Notes under the pieces: generated by a model
Seen by the model: only the letters and a program-made list of their open reading frames with translations
Told to the model about the DNA's origin: nothing
Database searches by the model: none
Made by a program: the position numbers and the translations under genes
Part shown: positions 1-10,200 of the stretch, one piece after another
How the letters are laid out: each line of letters begins with the position of its first letter
How positions within the stretch are numbered: position 1 is the stretch's first letter
NCBI RefSeq assembly: GCF_000003605.2
Contig: NW_003108085.1
Coordinates: 495,444-528,543, forward strand
Length of the DNA stretch: 33,100 nt
Source: Saccoglossus kowalevskii
Taxonomy: Eukaryota; Hemichordata; Enteropneusta; Harrimaniidae
Direction: 5' to 3'

Positions 1-74
1 GGGCATAGCGCTTCTGCGTCCGAATGTCACTTATAAAAGGCGCACATTCTCCAAAAGTAGAAATACATTTGACG

Positions 75-120
75 CGTCCGTAACACTTTCGAATATGTGC
101 GCGCAGTGTTTTTACGGACG
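75..120. repeat. Imperfect inverted repeat (hairpin)
   Basis: CGTCCGTAACACT (75-87) pairs with AGTGTTTTTACGGACG (105-120) apart from a short bulge. It may be the end of an old miniature element; nothing else supports that. Confidence 0.5.
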
Positions 121-925
121 AATGAATTATATTGTTTTTGCCACTAGGTGTATAGAGAAAAGAGAGAAAACGCAGTATAAAATCAAATGTGCTTTAAACA
201 TTTTGAATTATGTGGTCAAAACATAGGCATGAAATCAGTTCAATAACCAGTCGTATTCATTCACGGTCCATTTCTTTTCTTTCTGCGGTAACTGTATTAC
301 CACATCACATCCAATGGCATTCGTCCTTACTACTATCTACTGACAGCCATTGTATCACTCATCCAATCAGACGACCTGTTACTGAGATGGTCTGTTCTAC
401 ATAAATGCAAGCTGGTCGCTGCCCTGTGCTTTGGCAATCGACATAGTTGTGTGGCCGAAAATGACTCTAATTTGCTGACGTCACAGCAGGAAATGTCGCA
501 GTTCCGTACCTTCGTCTCGCGATGCGTGAGAAGTATGTCTTCTAAACGCTGCCCGCAGCAACAGACGTGCGATGTCGTTATATTTTTTTTACTCAAAAAC
601 ACACACAACGGAGTTGTTCAGTTTCAGTAATTGGATAGTTGGAGGCAGCTTGTTTGTTGAATATAGTCATGGAGGGAATTACCTCCGTCACGGTAATTCA
701 GTTGACGCAGTTTCAATGGGCACGCTGCTTTCCTAGTAGCCGTCGGTCCTCCCTAAAATCACGGCTGTATTAACTTTTCTTATTCAGCCCCGTAAAAGGT
801 TACGTTCAGTTGTGTTTTTAGCCGATTCATCGAGTGTGCTATAGACGCAGGGAACCAGGAACAGCCACTGGTGGCACTGTATACAATCGAAACCTATTTA
901 TCAGTGTGAAAAGCAGAGACACTTG
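121..925. other. Spacer, no gene recognised
   Basis: Mixed-composition DNA with short overlapping open frames on both strands and no splice-flanked coding block. A short palindrome (GCCACTGGTGGC) lies near 865. I see nothing else. Confidence 0.6.
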
Positions 926-1054
926 TTAAAGCGCGGTGGTCGTCGCGCAGCGCGCGTTCGAATTTCATGTAAACAAACAAAGTATTTTACACGCGTTGTA
1001 TACGTCGCCATGAGTCCCATATCGAACAAGACGCGGCATGACTGCCGCCATTTA
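926..1054 (+). mobile_element. TTAA-flanked miniature element, type 1, copy a
   Basis: Begins TTAAAGCGCGGTGGTCGTCG and ends near TTTAAA. The right terminus read inward (TTAAATGGCGGCAGTCATGC) is an imperfect inverted match of the left. The interior (CGAATTTCATGTAAACAAA, then ACACGCGTTGTATACGTC) recurs in reverse at 3037-3159 and 3723-3855. No open frame of note. TTAA target sites are typical of piggyBac-type transposition; assigning the mobiliser is inference. Confidence 0.8.
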
Positions 1055-1091
1055 AACTTGGTGACCAGCTTAGACTGAGAAAAAAAAAATA

Positions 1092-1251
1092 TCTCTGTTT
1101 CTCGTTTCCGCGCGCATCATTTTGAACTATGCATTCCAAAATGCGCTTGTACTCGCACTTGTCTCAAATTTCCCCCCATTTCAGCTCAGTATTCAAAAAA
1201 AATCGCCTCGCCGCCGCCTTTTCGAAATTTCTATGAAACGAGAAACAGAGA
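1092..1251. mobile_element. 160-bp miniature element with perfect 17-bp terminal inverted repeats
   Basis: TCTCTGTTTCTCGTTTC at 1092-1108 is exactly complementary to GAAACGAGAAACAGAGA at 1235-1251. The interior has no recognisable gene. The termini are unlike the TTAA group. No second copy was seen in this window and no clear target duplication was found. Confidence 0.7.
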
Positions 1252-2035
1252 ACTTTTCTCCTGGCCTTAGTATGATGGAAAAAGTGTACAGTCATTACAT
1301 AGGGGGAGGGGGTCAAGTAGGAGGGGATCAAGACGTGATTGCGTATATCAAAGCAGAATTTAGTGTGTTGATTGTATGTGTCTTCATAGGTAACCGGGGA
1401 ACAAGAAAAATGCTGTTTCCTTCGTATTCACTTATTTTGTTTGTAAAATATACATTTTATTTTACAAAAATTACAAATTTCATAACTATAGTCAGATGTT
1501 TTTCAAAATACAATGTAACTATATTAATGTATGATTTCTATTGCGTCAATGACGTCATTTAATTAGCACACAGTCTCCCAATAGACATAAACATGGAGGG
1601 ACTGTAATTAGCATAAGCGTCACGGGAAATCTGCCTGCGTCAGTGGCGCGCTATATCGGCTTAGAGTGCGCACTGATCAGTAAGACACATGTGTTAGAAC
1701 GGTCAAAAATGTATGTAGTGCTTCTTCCACTTAGGCTATTCCAAATAACGGATGCAATATCTCAGTTTAATTGGCGTAAACTAACCGGAAGTACTGTATG
1801 GAAATGTAAGAACTCATTTCTCAACAGTGTGTCTCATGATGAATCACAAAGATTTTCTGGCTCCCTAAGTGAAGCAATATTATTCACATGATCACCAAAT
1901 TCCATTTCTGATTAATGATGACATCAGGGCTCCTCGTGCTACTGACCCTATGCCGTGAGCACTTAATGTACAGGAAAAAGAAACAAAACAATAACTTTTC
2001 TTTCTTTTTCAGTGTAATAGATGAGACTTTAGCAT
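1252..2035. other. Spacer, no gene recognised
   Basis: AT-rich DNA with chance open frames. No splice-flanked coding segment or clear repeat was identified. Confidence 0.6.
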
Positions 2036-2262
2036 TTAAAGGGCAGTGGTCGCCACACCACACATGCGCGAGTTATGGGTCTTTTATAAACAAAGATGGC
2101 GACTTTAACTGTTGCGCAGACCAACGAGTGCAAACTGAGAGGTTACCACGCTTCAGCTACAGTATGTAATCTTTGGTGATTGGAAGGTATCCGAAGAGTC
2201 ACCGGCGGTCAAATCTCGGTACTCGTGAAGAAGAGCGCATTGAATCGCGGGAAATTAAAACG
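2036..2262 (+). mobile_element. TTAA-type miniature element, type 2, copy a (right end missing)
   Basis: Starts TTAAAGGGCAGTGGTCGCC. The interior aligns along its length with the element at 2443-2746: TATAAACAAAGAT, GTGATTGGAAGGTATC and AAGAGCGCATTG occur in both, in the same order. The right TIR seen in the other copy is absent, so this copy is truncated. Confidence 0.65.
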
Positions 2263-2442
2263 ATTTGACCCTATTGTGCCAACCATGAAGGTGCAATGTG
2301 TACTATTTGTGGGAATGTTCATAGATAAGTTTGTAACACAAGATCTACCTCGCCCAAAGCAGTGTCGAATCGGTGTGACCAAACTGAGGATATAGTAAAT
2401 TATTTGGCGATTTACAAGTATTTGTCACGCGAAAGAATTAGG

Positions 2443-2746
2443 TTAAAGGGCGGTACTCGTCGCGCCACACATGCGCGAGATATGTGGGTCTCATATAAAC
2501 AAAGATTGCGACTTTGACCGCAGATCAACGACTACAAATTGAGACGTTTCCTAGCTTTAATTAGGTAATTTTATGTGATTGGAAGGTATCGAAGGAGTCA
2601 CCGGAGGTATTCAGTGCAAGTCGCGCCCAGGTCAAATCACATATTTGTGATTTCCATTTTAAGAGCGCATTGGATTGTGGGAAAATTAATGTTTATCAAC
2701 ACAAATGTCAAACAACATGCGCAGCGCGACGACCACCGCGCCTCAA
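2443..2746 (+). mobile_element. TTAA-type miniature element, type 2, copy b (full length, ~304 bp)
   Basis: Left end TTAAAGGGCGGTACTCGTCG; right end CGACGACCACCGCGCC, which read inward resembles the left end and matches the type 1 terminus. So type 1 and type 2 share ends but carry different interiors, as expected for deletion or capture derivatives moved by one transposase. Confidence 0.72.
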
Positions 2747-3036
2747 TCGACTAATGTGGGACTAGTTGTGGGAAATGTGGGAGTAATTTGTTGTACTAAA
2801 ACATGTGCGAGGTTGCATTGTCCTCATTGTTGCATGAGGTTCCCATCATCTTTTCTGTAGATGGTGACGTCATCACAACTTTCACTGTAATTGTCAATTT
2901 TACCAATCCGCGAGGCCGAGCACTTCGGCACACGTGATCGTGTCAGAAAAGCCTGTATATGACCACATACAAATTTGAATATTTTGATTGGGCGCCTGAT
3001 CAATCAAGCGTACCCGTGACAACCACTCGTATCATT

Positions 3037-3159
3037 TTAAAGGGCGGCAGTCGTCCTGTTCGATATGGGACTCATAGCGACGTATACAACGTGTGTAAAA
3101 TACATTGTTTATTTACATGAAATTCGAACGCGCGCTGCGCGACGACCACCGCGCTTTAA
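3037..3159 (-). mobile_element. TTAA-flanked miniature element, type 1, copy b
   Basis: Reverse-oriented relative of the copy at 926. It starts TTAAAGGGCGGCAGTCGTCC and ends CGACGACCACCGCGCTTTAA. TTAA is present at both ends. It is a few bases shorter than copies a and c near the GGCAGTCGTCC end. Confidence 0.82.
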
Positions 3160-3722
3160 ACCAGTAAATTGTATCGTCTTATATCATGTCATAGCTTAAC
3201 TGCTAAATCACGTGACTTCGAGTTGGACCATTCATGAAAACGCATCACAAAACGTGACCGTGTCTTTCATCTACCATGGAAATGCACCAGAACACGCGTC
3301 CTTAGGTTTGATTTCATCTACAGTCAATACAAGAACGCGATGAGTTTTAGACACGAGCGCCGCCAACGGCAACAAACCTTTTTTTTCAAATCGCGCACAC
3401 GTTTTTTTTTTTTTTTTCATTGATTGATATTGCTACTGTATTTTGTTAGGCCAAAACTAGCCAACAGAAATTGTTTATTTTCATTTCACAATTTTGAAGT
3501 TACCCCATACCAAAGTGTTCAACGAATGAGGGACTGGGACTTGTACTCGTGAACCCCTCAAAATGATGTGTCTGACAGCACCCTCGCCGACTGATAAAGC
3601 CCGTGCCAAGATAGTGATTTTTTTTGTTGAGTATCAAACTCACATGTGATGACGCCCTCACAGATTGCTCGTTGATTAACAAACTCGACGACATTCCTTT
3701 AATTTTCAACTTTTAATTCAAA
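3160..3722. other. Spacer with long T tract
   Basis: No gene seen. A poly-T run lies near 3403-3417. Confidence 0.6.
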
Positions 3723-3855
3723 TTAAAGGGCGGCAGGCGTCGTGCCGCGTCCTGTTCGATATGGGACTCATAGCAACGTATACAACGCGTGTAAAATACA
3801 TTGTTTATTTACATGAAATTCGAACATGCGCTGCGCGACGACCACCGCGCTTTAA
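3723..3855 (-). mobile_element. TTAA-flanked miniature element, type 1, copy c
   Basis: Same orientation as copy b and nearly identical to it over the interior (GATATGGGACTCATAGCAAC, GTAAAATACATTGTTTATTT), with TTAA at each end. Confidence 0.82.
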
Positions 3856-5302
3856 CTTGAATGAGGAAGGTACAATGGCGCCAAAAACGTCAACAAAACT
3901 ACATATGATTACCATTTTACAGGACTCCGCCCCATATAATTTTTGTAGAGCCGGTATACAGTATAACGACCTCCAAACTTACTGATCACGTGATCTCGAT
4001 GATGAAAGTGTATTTTGAATAATAATATGGTACGGCAGTCGAAGAAGGTCGTCCGCCAATGAATGGAGAACAATGGAGCATTGTCTTGCGTCGTCATGTT
4101 AGAAGTAAACTACTCAGTATACTTGTAGATTTCATATATTTTGTTATAAGTGGTAGCAAACTACAACTCTCTAATCTTCAGAAGGTGATAAATTCATAAA
4201 TGTACTGTCTGGTGTTTAACTTGAACCATTTGTTGCACTAAATACACATTTTTACGAAATTTCTTTTCAAAGAAAGTGATGAAGACCTGAGTGTACACTA
4301 GTATATCGTAAAATTATTCATATATGATCCAAAATTTACGAAGAAATTTAAAAAAAAAATACAAAAAAGTGGTAAAATGTTGTGGAGGGAAAACATGGCG
4401 TTCTGCATTTTACAACAAGAGATTAGTAAGCAACTGGAAATGTACAGAAATAATTTGGCGGGAAATGTAGGGCAGTTCAGAAACTTGAAGTCACAGTGCG
4501 GTTTATAATGAATACCATATACAACCTTGATGAAAAATAAATTCTTCTTTTTGTGTGCGCTCACAGATCACGTGACTAAAAACTTGAATACATAATCACA
4601 CCTGTGCAAATGGGTTGATTTTTATGAGTCAGACATTCGGGTTCGACAGCTGTTTTGTCGTTCTACTTATTAAAAGCGCCAAAATAGTTACACCACCGCT
4701 TTACATCACAGTTCCAAACAGACTGTACATTTCTATAAATGACCGGGTGAAATTATAAAGGATTTTGAAACCATATTTTCTTTGATTGCAGACGATAAAT
4801 TTTATTTCACGACCAGCGGCAACTAACTGTTCTTAAAATGACGGGCGTACTACAAACAATAATTAAATTGTCTTTGTTGACTGTCACCATAAAATTTTAC
4901 GTTCTGTCATTAAATGACGACAGTACGACAGTATTGATGACTTCTTTTGCAATTTTGTCGAAAGACGAGCAACTATTGTTTGAATAGCAGCCATTTTGTT
5001 TTACAATTTTAACAATGCACAAGGCTGTCATATATTTTCTTTTCACGCCCTTCCGACTTGCGCGCAATTAGCATTAGGAATATAGAGTACATACAATACT
5101 TCTATTGTACCGTGTCCTTCTCAAGTTCTATTTCAAGTTTAATTGTATGTTGTTATTCGACCAAAATATCACTTGAAATTTAAGCACAGATGTTCACTTC
5201 TGAGGGAAAACACTGATTACTCAATTGCATGTTGTTCGATTCAGCCTCGGACGATGTCGTTGAGATGATAAAAACTTGTAAAACAATACCAAACGAATCG
5301 AG
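3856..5302. other. AT-rich spacer, no gene recognised
   Basis: About 1.4 kb with only short chance open frames and homopolymer runs. I see no exon-like block, RNA gene or clear repeat. Confidence 0.6.
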
Positions 5303-5671
5303 AATAGGTGATTTTCCGTACAATTGCGAGATCCCGCGAGATGCATGAAAGACGCGCGTCGAACGTCTGCCGCAACAATCGAACGATTTGATTTTGAACT
5401 CGAATTTCCTTATTTCGTAGCTCACACCGACCGGCCGATCTTCGACAGAGGAATATTGCTTCCGAATACCCTTACTTAATCGAAATTGCCTATCATCAAA
5501 TGTGGACAGCACATTATTAAGCATGGAAATGCCCCCAAAATACTTTCGCGTTTGTCGAATCCCACGCGATGTTTGACGCGACTACGACGCTATGACCTTT
5601 GTTTGTCCTGTTTTTACGTTCGATTCCACGCATAACGCGTGATTCTCGCAATGAACGGAAAATGGGCTATT
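5303..5671 (-). mobile_element. 370-bp TIR element, copy A
   Basis: Ends are AATAGGTGATTTTCCGT and, read inward from the right, AATAGCCCATTTTCCGT: imperfect 17-bp terminal inverted repeats. Copies B (18560-18929) and C (20885-21255) have nearly the same length and ends. Read on the minus strand, the interior has an open stretch from MLNNVLSTFDD to SQLYGKSPI that recurs in the other copies. A one-base deletion just upstream of that ATG breaks the longer frame seen in copy C. Confidence 0.8.
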
Positions 5672-5676
5672 AGGAC

Positions 5677-6195
5677 TTGACTCTGACAGTAAAATTGCAT
5701 CATCACAAGATTTTGTTTTGCGCTATAATTTCTAAGTTGAATTTTATAACAAAATGGCGGCCACCAAGAAGGTTCACGGGCTATCATGTCAAGTTGTGTG
5801 GACCTAAGCCAATCAAATTAATGGATACATTTATATACCTGGGATTCAACGACGGTTTGGACACTCAACGTTTTGTCCAAGGTGCGAGTCATTGCTGTGC
5901 TCACGCGAGAGCCTGCCGTAATATAAGACACTCAACCAAATTTGGAACGATAAACGGGACAGTTGGCGATGTTGTCATGTTTATCAAAATTATATGGGCA
6001 ATTCTGGCCAAAAATACCAAAACAATTCAACTTTTTAAAGAACTATTCCCATACTTACGAACATTCGTAGTAGCACAATTTAGTGTATCCCTCCGCGATG
6101 TGAATCCATTCATCTCCAAACTCACGCTGGAAGTCATATTTTCAGAAAATGTAAATAAACAAATAAATAAATACGACAACAAAATTACTGTGTAA
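5677..6195 (+). CDS. Weak candidate terminal exon or long chance open frame
   Basis: A stop-free frame of 172 codons begins just after the 370-bp element at 5303-5671 and ends with TAA at 6193-6195. An AATAAA lies about 80 nt downstream (6273-6278). The first in-frame ATG is at 5821. The C-terminal part reads as moderately hydrophobic (VMFIKIIWAILAKN) followed by FKELFPYLRTFVVAQFSVSL. I recognise no family. The length is unusual for AT-rich non-coding DNA, and the frame would end convergently with the aminotransferase gene. There is no strong acceptor and no partner exon, so it may be chance. Confidence 0.22.
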   Translation: MTLTVKLHHHKILFCAIISKLNFITKWRPPRRFTGYHVKLCGPKPIKLMDTFIYLGFNDGLDTQRFVQGASHCCAHARACRNIRHSTKFGTINGTVGDVVMFIKIIWAILAKNTKTIQLFKELFPYLRTFVVAQFSVSLRDVNPFISKLTLEVIFSENVNKQINKYDNKITV

Positions 6196-6285
6196 CATTT
6201 TTCCGTTTAATCTTTCACAAAAATAGAAAATCTGAAAATCTTCTTCAATTGTAAATCGTTCACAAATCTACAAATAAAATAAATA

Positions 6286-6291
6286 TTTATT
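6286..6291 (-). terminator. Possible polyadenylation signal of the aminotransferase gene
   Basis: AATAAA on the minus strand about 325 nt downstream of the stop codon, in an AT-rich tract. It is the first canonical hexamer I find past the stop. The tract is low complexity, so it could be chance. Confidence 0.35.
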
Positions 6292-6298
6292 AATAATA

Positions 6299-6328
6299 AT
6301 AATATTAATAATAATAGTAGTAGTAGTA
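6299..6328. repeat. AAT/TAG trinucleotide microsatellite
   Basis: Interrupted (AAT)n run followed by (TAG)n in the 3' region of the aminotransferase gene. Confidence 0.7.
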
Positions 6329-6616
6329 CAATAGCTCCCGGAACTATAAATTTACATACACATCATTCGCAGTTCCGGGGACTTGGTCAAGATAAAGTTG
6401 GCTATTTTTAAGTTGGTTTTGTTTTGAATCTAAGTATGCATAATATTATAGCTACACGTCATGGCTATGCATTTTACTGAAGTAAGGTGAGCTAGTCCAG
6501 AAAAAACTCACAAGTCATTGAAACTTTTATCAAAAATATACAAGAAAAAAATCTGAAAAAATTGCAGAGAAATACTGTTCAGCTATTTACAATTATGTAT
6601 AAATATGTACAATAGT

Positions 6617-7276
6617 TTATGACAGAGCAAAGTCAGAGTAATTTGAAAAACTAAGACTGTCATTGTCTTCTCGCGAGAAATTGAATTTATTTGAGTCTCT
6701 CGTGAAGCAAACTTCACACAGGCATTGTTCATGTTTGCAAAACGAGCTGAAACAAGCATCGCCGGTCGTTTTCCGCCTTTTTGAGATCCTTTTTATGTGA
6801 TCAATGTCATTCGCGGCGAATTCACTAATATCCGATAAGAAAGAGTCGTTTTCAAAGTAACCGGACTCCTCAAGTTTTCTTTTCTTGCTTGGCGCGAAAT
6901 AGTCTGCCTCGTTCTCACTTCCCACATTGAACATGCTTCCTGATTCGCCATCGTCTACATCCGGAACGCTGACGTCAATTCCGCTCTCAAACTCGAAATC
7001 GTTCGTATCCTCGCTGTTGTAACCGCTTTCCCGGCTGATTTCCCGTCGGAACTCTGGGTACATATTCCCACCGAGTGGTTTTATAGGGAGTTCGGCAATG
7101 TTAACTTCCGGACCGTTGTCGGTTGTCATACAGTGCAGTGCTTCGCGGGGTTGAAGGAACCACTGAAAGTAATCCTCTACGTCGCTGATATCAAATTCTG
7201 GGTCACCGAGAATGTCTGCGCTCGCTCTCTCAATATCCACTGAATCGTACTCTATTTCCGCTTCCGCCAGTACTTT
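6617..7276 (-). CDS. Aminotransferase exon 9: acidic C-terminal extension with basic patches and Cys cluster
   Basis: Acceptor GCCTTATTACAG; 219 codons, then TAA at 6617-6619. This exon encodes residues 543-761, beyond the enzyme domain. The tail is rich in Asp, Glu and Ser. It has two nuclear-localisation-like patches, SKKRK (672-676) and KRISKRRK (704-711), and five cysteines spaced C-x4-C-x4-C-x-C-x2-C (717-732). Composition suggests disorder for most of it. I recognise no domain. Frame from exon 8 is kept, and 660 nt without a stop supports coding. Confidence 0.85.
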   Translation of the reverse strand, partial: KVLAEAEIEYDSVDIERASADILGDPEFDISDVEDYFQWFLQPREALHCMTTDNGPEVNIAELPIKPLGGNMYPEFRREISRESGYNSEDTNDFEFESGIDVSVPDVDDGESGSMFNVGSENEADYFAPSKKRKLEESGYFENDSFLSDISEFAANDIDHIKRISKRRKTTGDACFSSFCKHEQCLCEVCFTRDSNKFNFSREDNDSLSFSNYSDFALS

Positions 7277-10200
7277 CTGTAATAAGGCAAAATAAAAAAA
7301 AAACACATTAATTTTCTTTTACACTTTTTGTTTGAATGTATAGCTTCAACTTTCTCCGATAATATTGAAAAGGAACGTTACCGTCATTGTTTGTTCGTGT
7401 ATTAGCCCGACTATTAAAATATGAATATCACAACTACTACAGCTAGCGAACTATCTTAACATAATACTAGTACGTACCTTCAAATTTAGGCTTTCAATCC
7501 TTTCCTGGCAGAATGGTGCATCAAACCATCCATTCTGGAATGTAATATCAAGCAAACTCATGTTCCCTGGCGAGGCTTTGGTGACCAATGGCGGATAACG
7601 ATGGTCCCATGCCCCTGTGTTTGGGTTAAAGCGATAGTATGGTAGCAGTTTCCAACCGTTGGTGGCTATTTGATCAATGGCTTCCAGAACGTAATCGACG
7701 GCGTCATCATGCATGAAGTACGGGAGATTGATCCTGGCAAATCCTGGCCTGAGCGCCTCCAATGGCTGTTTGTTTTCCTTCTTCATTCTGTCCTCGTCGA
7801 GAATCCGAATGAATTTATCAGCAATCTTCTCAGAGATTCCCAACAAATCCTAAAGACAAAAAGAAAAACAAATTCTATAAGCACAAGAAAAACAGAATGG
7901 AATCATTGTTGGTGTGTCCGAAACGTCCAGCGCGTACTTTATTGAAGCGTTTTCGTCTGAGCCGGAAGTCATGTGACATATTTGGGCGGCATGGAACATC
8001 AAGTATTAAGCTCGAATGCAATAAATAGTATACGCTTAAATACTCGACTGTATTGCGCGTCTGCCTTGACCCGTACCTTTGTGGTATTCAAAACTAGAAC
8101 CCCCCCCCCCCCACCATCATATTACAGACTTATACTTACATGAGCATAAGGTCCTGCGCATGCGCATCCTCCTCGTGCCTGAATACCATATAAGTCATTC
8201 AACAGAGTACAGACGAAATTGTGGTGCAGAAGTTTCCCGCTCTTTTCATGTCTCACAAGGAAGGAGAATATAGGTAGTCTGCGTGGTTTTCGGCATCCCA
8301 GGATGATGAGATTTCTGTTATGCTGCCACCTGTCGAAGGCTCTTCTACACAGCTCTTCCTCGCGTGCTTCAATAACGTCAGTACCGACAGCCTAAAAAGA
8401 GCAGACGAACAGAAAATGTGAATGAAATGTAGCATAATGTTGTACACATGTTGCATGGTTATATGAAAATTGCCACTTTCTGACCTTAAAAGAAACGCTA
8501 AAATCACATGAACTATTTATCATATTTGGAAGGATACTATTTACTAATTTTGTAAATTGATCCACACAGAATAAAGATAATGCTACTTACATCTTTCAAC
8601 TGAAAGGCCATACCAGCGCGGATTGATTCAGTGATAGCCGGTGTACCGCCTTCCTCTCTAGCTTCAATGTCTTTCAAGTAGTAGTGCTTCTCTCGCGAGA
8701 CGTACGAGACCGTGCCGCCGCCCGCTGATGCTGGGACCCTGTTCTTGAAGAGACATCTCTTAGCAATAAGAAGACCAGGAGTTCCTACACCGCCAACAAA
8801 TTTGTGAGGAGAAATAAAAACCGCGTCTTTAGAACAATCGCTCCCATCCCTGAAAAGACAAGACATGAAAAAATGGCATAAATATATGTATTCTAGCTTC
8901 GTTGTGTAGCGGGCTACAATATATTACTACTAAGTAGTATACACGGCATCTCCCCTTGAAAATATACGACTGCGCCATCTTGTGACATGCATCAGTGCGT
9001 TGATAGAAATTATACTTACATGCTTGGCGGGTTCATCTCGACGTTGAGGTAGGGACCGGCTGTGGCGTAGTCCCAGAATGCCAGCGCCCCGTATCTGTGG
9101 AGTAGAGCAGACACTTTGTTGGTGTCTGTTAGGATTCCAGTCACGTTGGAGGCAGCTGAGAACACACCCATCATAACTTCTGCACCATTCTTCTTCTCCG
9201 CTTTCAACTGTTCTTCCAAGTAACCAGTGTCAACAGTTCCATTCTCTGTTTCTTTAACGCGGATCACTTTAGCGCCGCTCTCCTTCCAAGGTAAGATGTT
9301 GGAGTGGTGTTCGAAGGGACCAACAAACACGACCTGAGCAGACGAAATGATATTCACGATGAAATCACGGAGAACGACGTAGCTTTCCCCCTCTCAAATT
9401 TTTTAAGCATTTTCTATAATGATTTTTAATTATCGACCAATTAGACATATTTTTTTTTTTAATTATCTTCATCAATATTTATTCTCAAATATATTCAAGC
9501 TCGTCAACCGGTTGTTGTCAGAGAACCTCGCGCTTACTTTCTGCATGGTTACTGACACCATGGCCTCCGAAAAGCGACACACAGATCAGTTACATTAAGT
9601 GCACTGTGAATACTTCGACATCTTACCGTTGTTTTCGCCTTTTCTTCCGTTAATTGCATAACCTGGTACAATTTATGAATGGCCCCGGTGGCCCCGCTTC
9701 CACAGAATATGACGGCATCGTCGTCACCAACATTCACGCTTTTCTTTATCAGATCTCTGAAAATACAAACATATACTTCTTTAGAATTTTTCTTAAATTA
9801 AATAAAAAATATATATATTTTAGCATTATTCTGTCATTCTTTAAAAATCTTAGCAAAAAAAAAGAATGTTGCTTGCGTTACTCACTTTGCGTCTGTTCTG
9901 AATTTTGTCGTCTGCTTGGATACAATGGTGGTTGTCGTGTGCGTATTTCCGTAGTGTGGCAGAACATTCTTTTGAATGTAGTCTTCAATAAACTTCAACG
10001 GTCTATAATTGAAACAATATATATATATATATATATATAATTTACACGTAAACACATCAGATATTGTTGTTTTGCTTTAGTAAACAAATTCAGAACAAAC
10101 AAAATAGTCCGCGGCGTACACAGATGCCACAGTTGCCATATCACTGCTTTCAATGGCCCTGGTGACCTCGGAACAATATATATGTGAGGTCGCGTTGCGT

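Noticed and set aside
1122-1562. 146-codon plus-strand frame
   Set aside because: It begins inside the 160-bp TIR element and runs into AT-rich sequence; the peptide is low complexity.
5543-5580. GTCGAATCCCACGC resembling a tRNA T-arm
   Set aside because: It is part of the 370-bp TIR element and no acceptor, D or anticodon arms can be folded around it.
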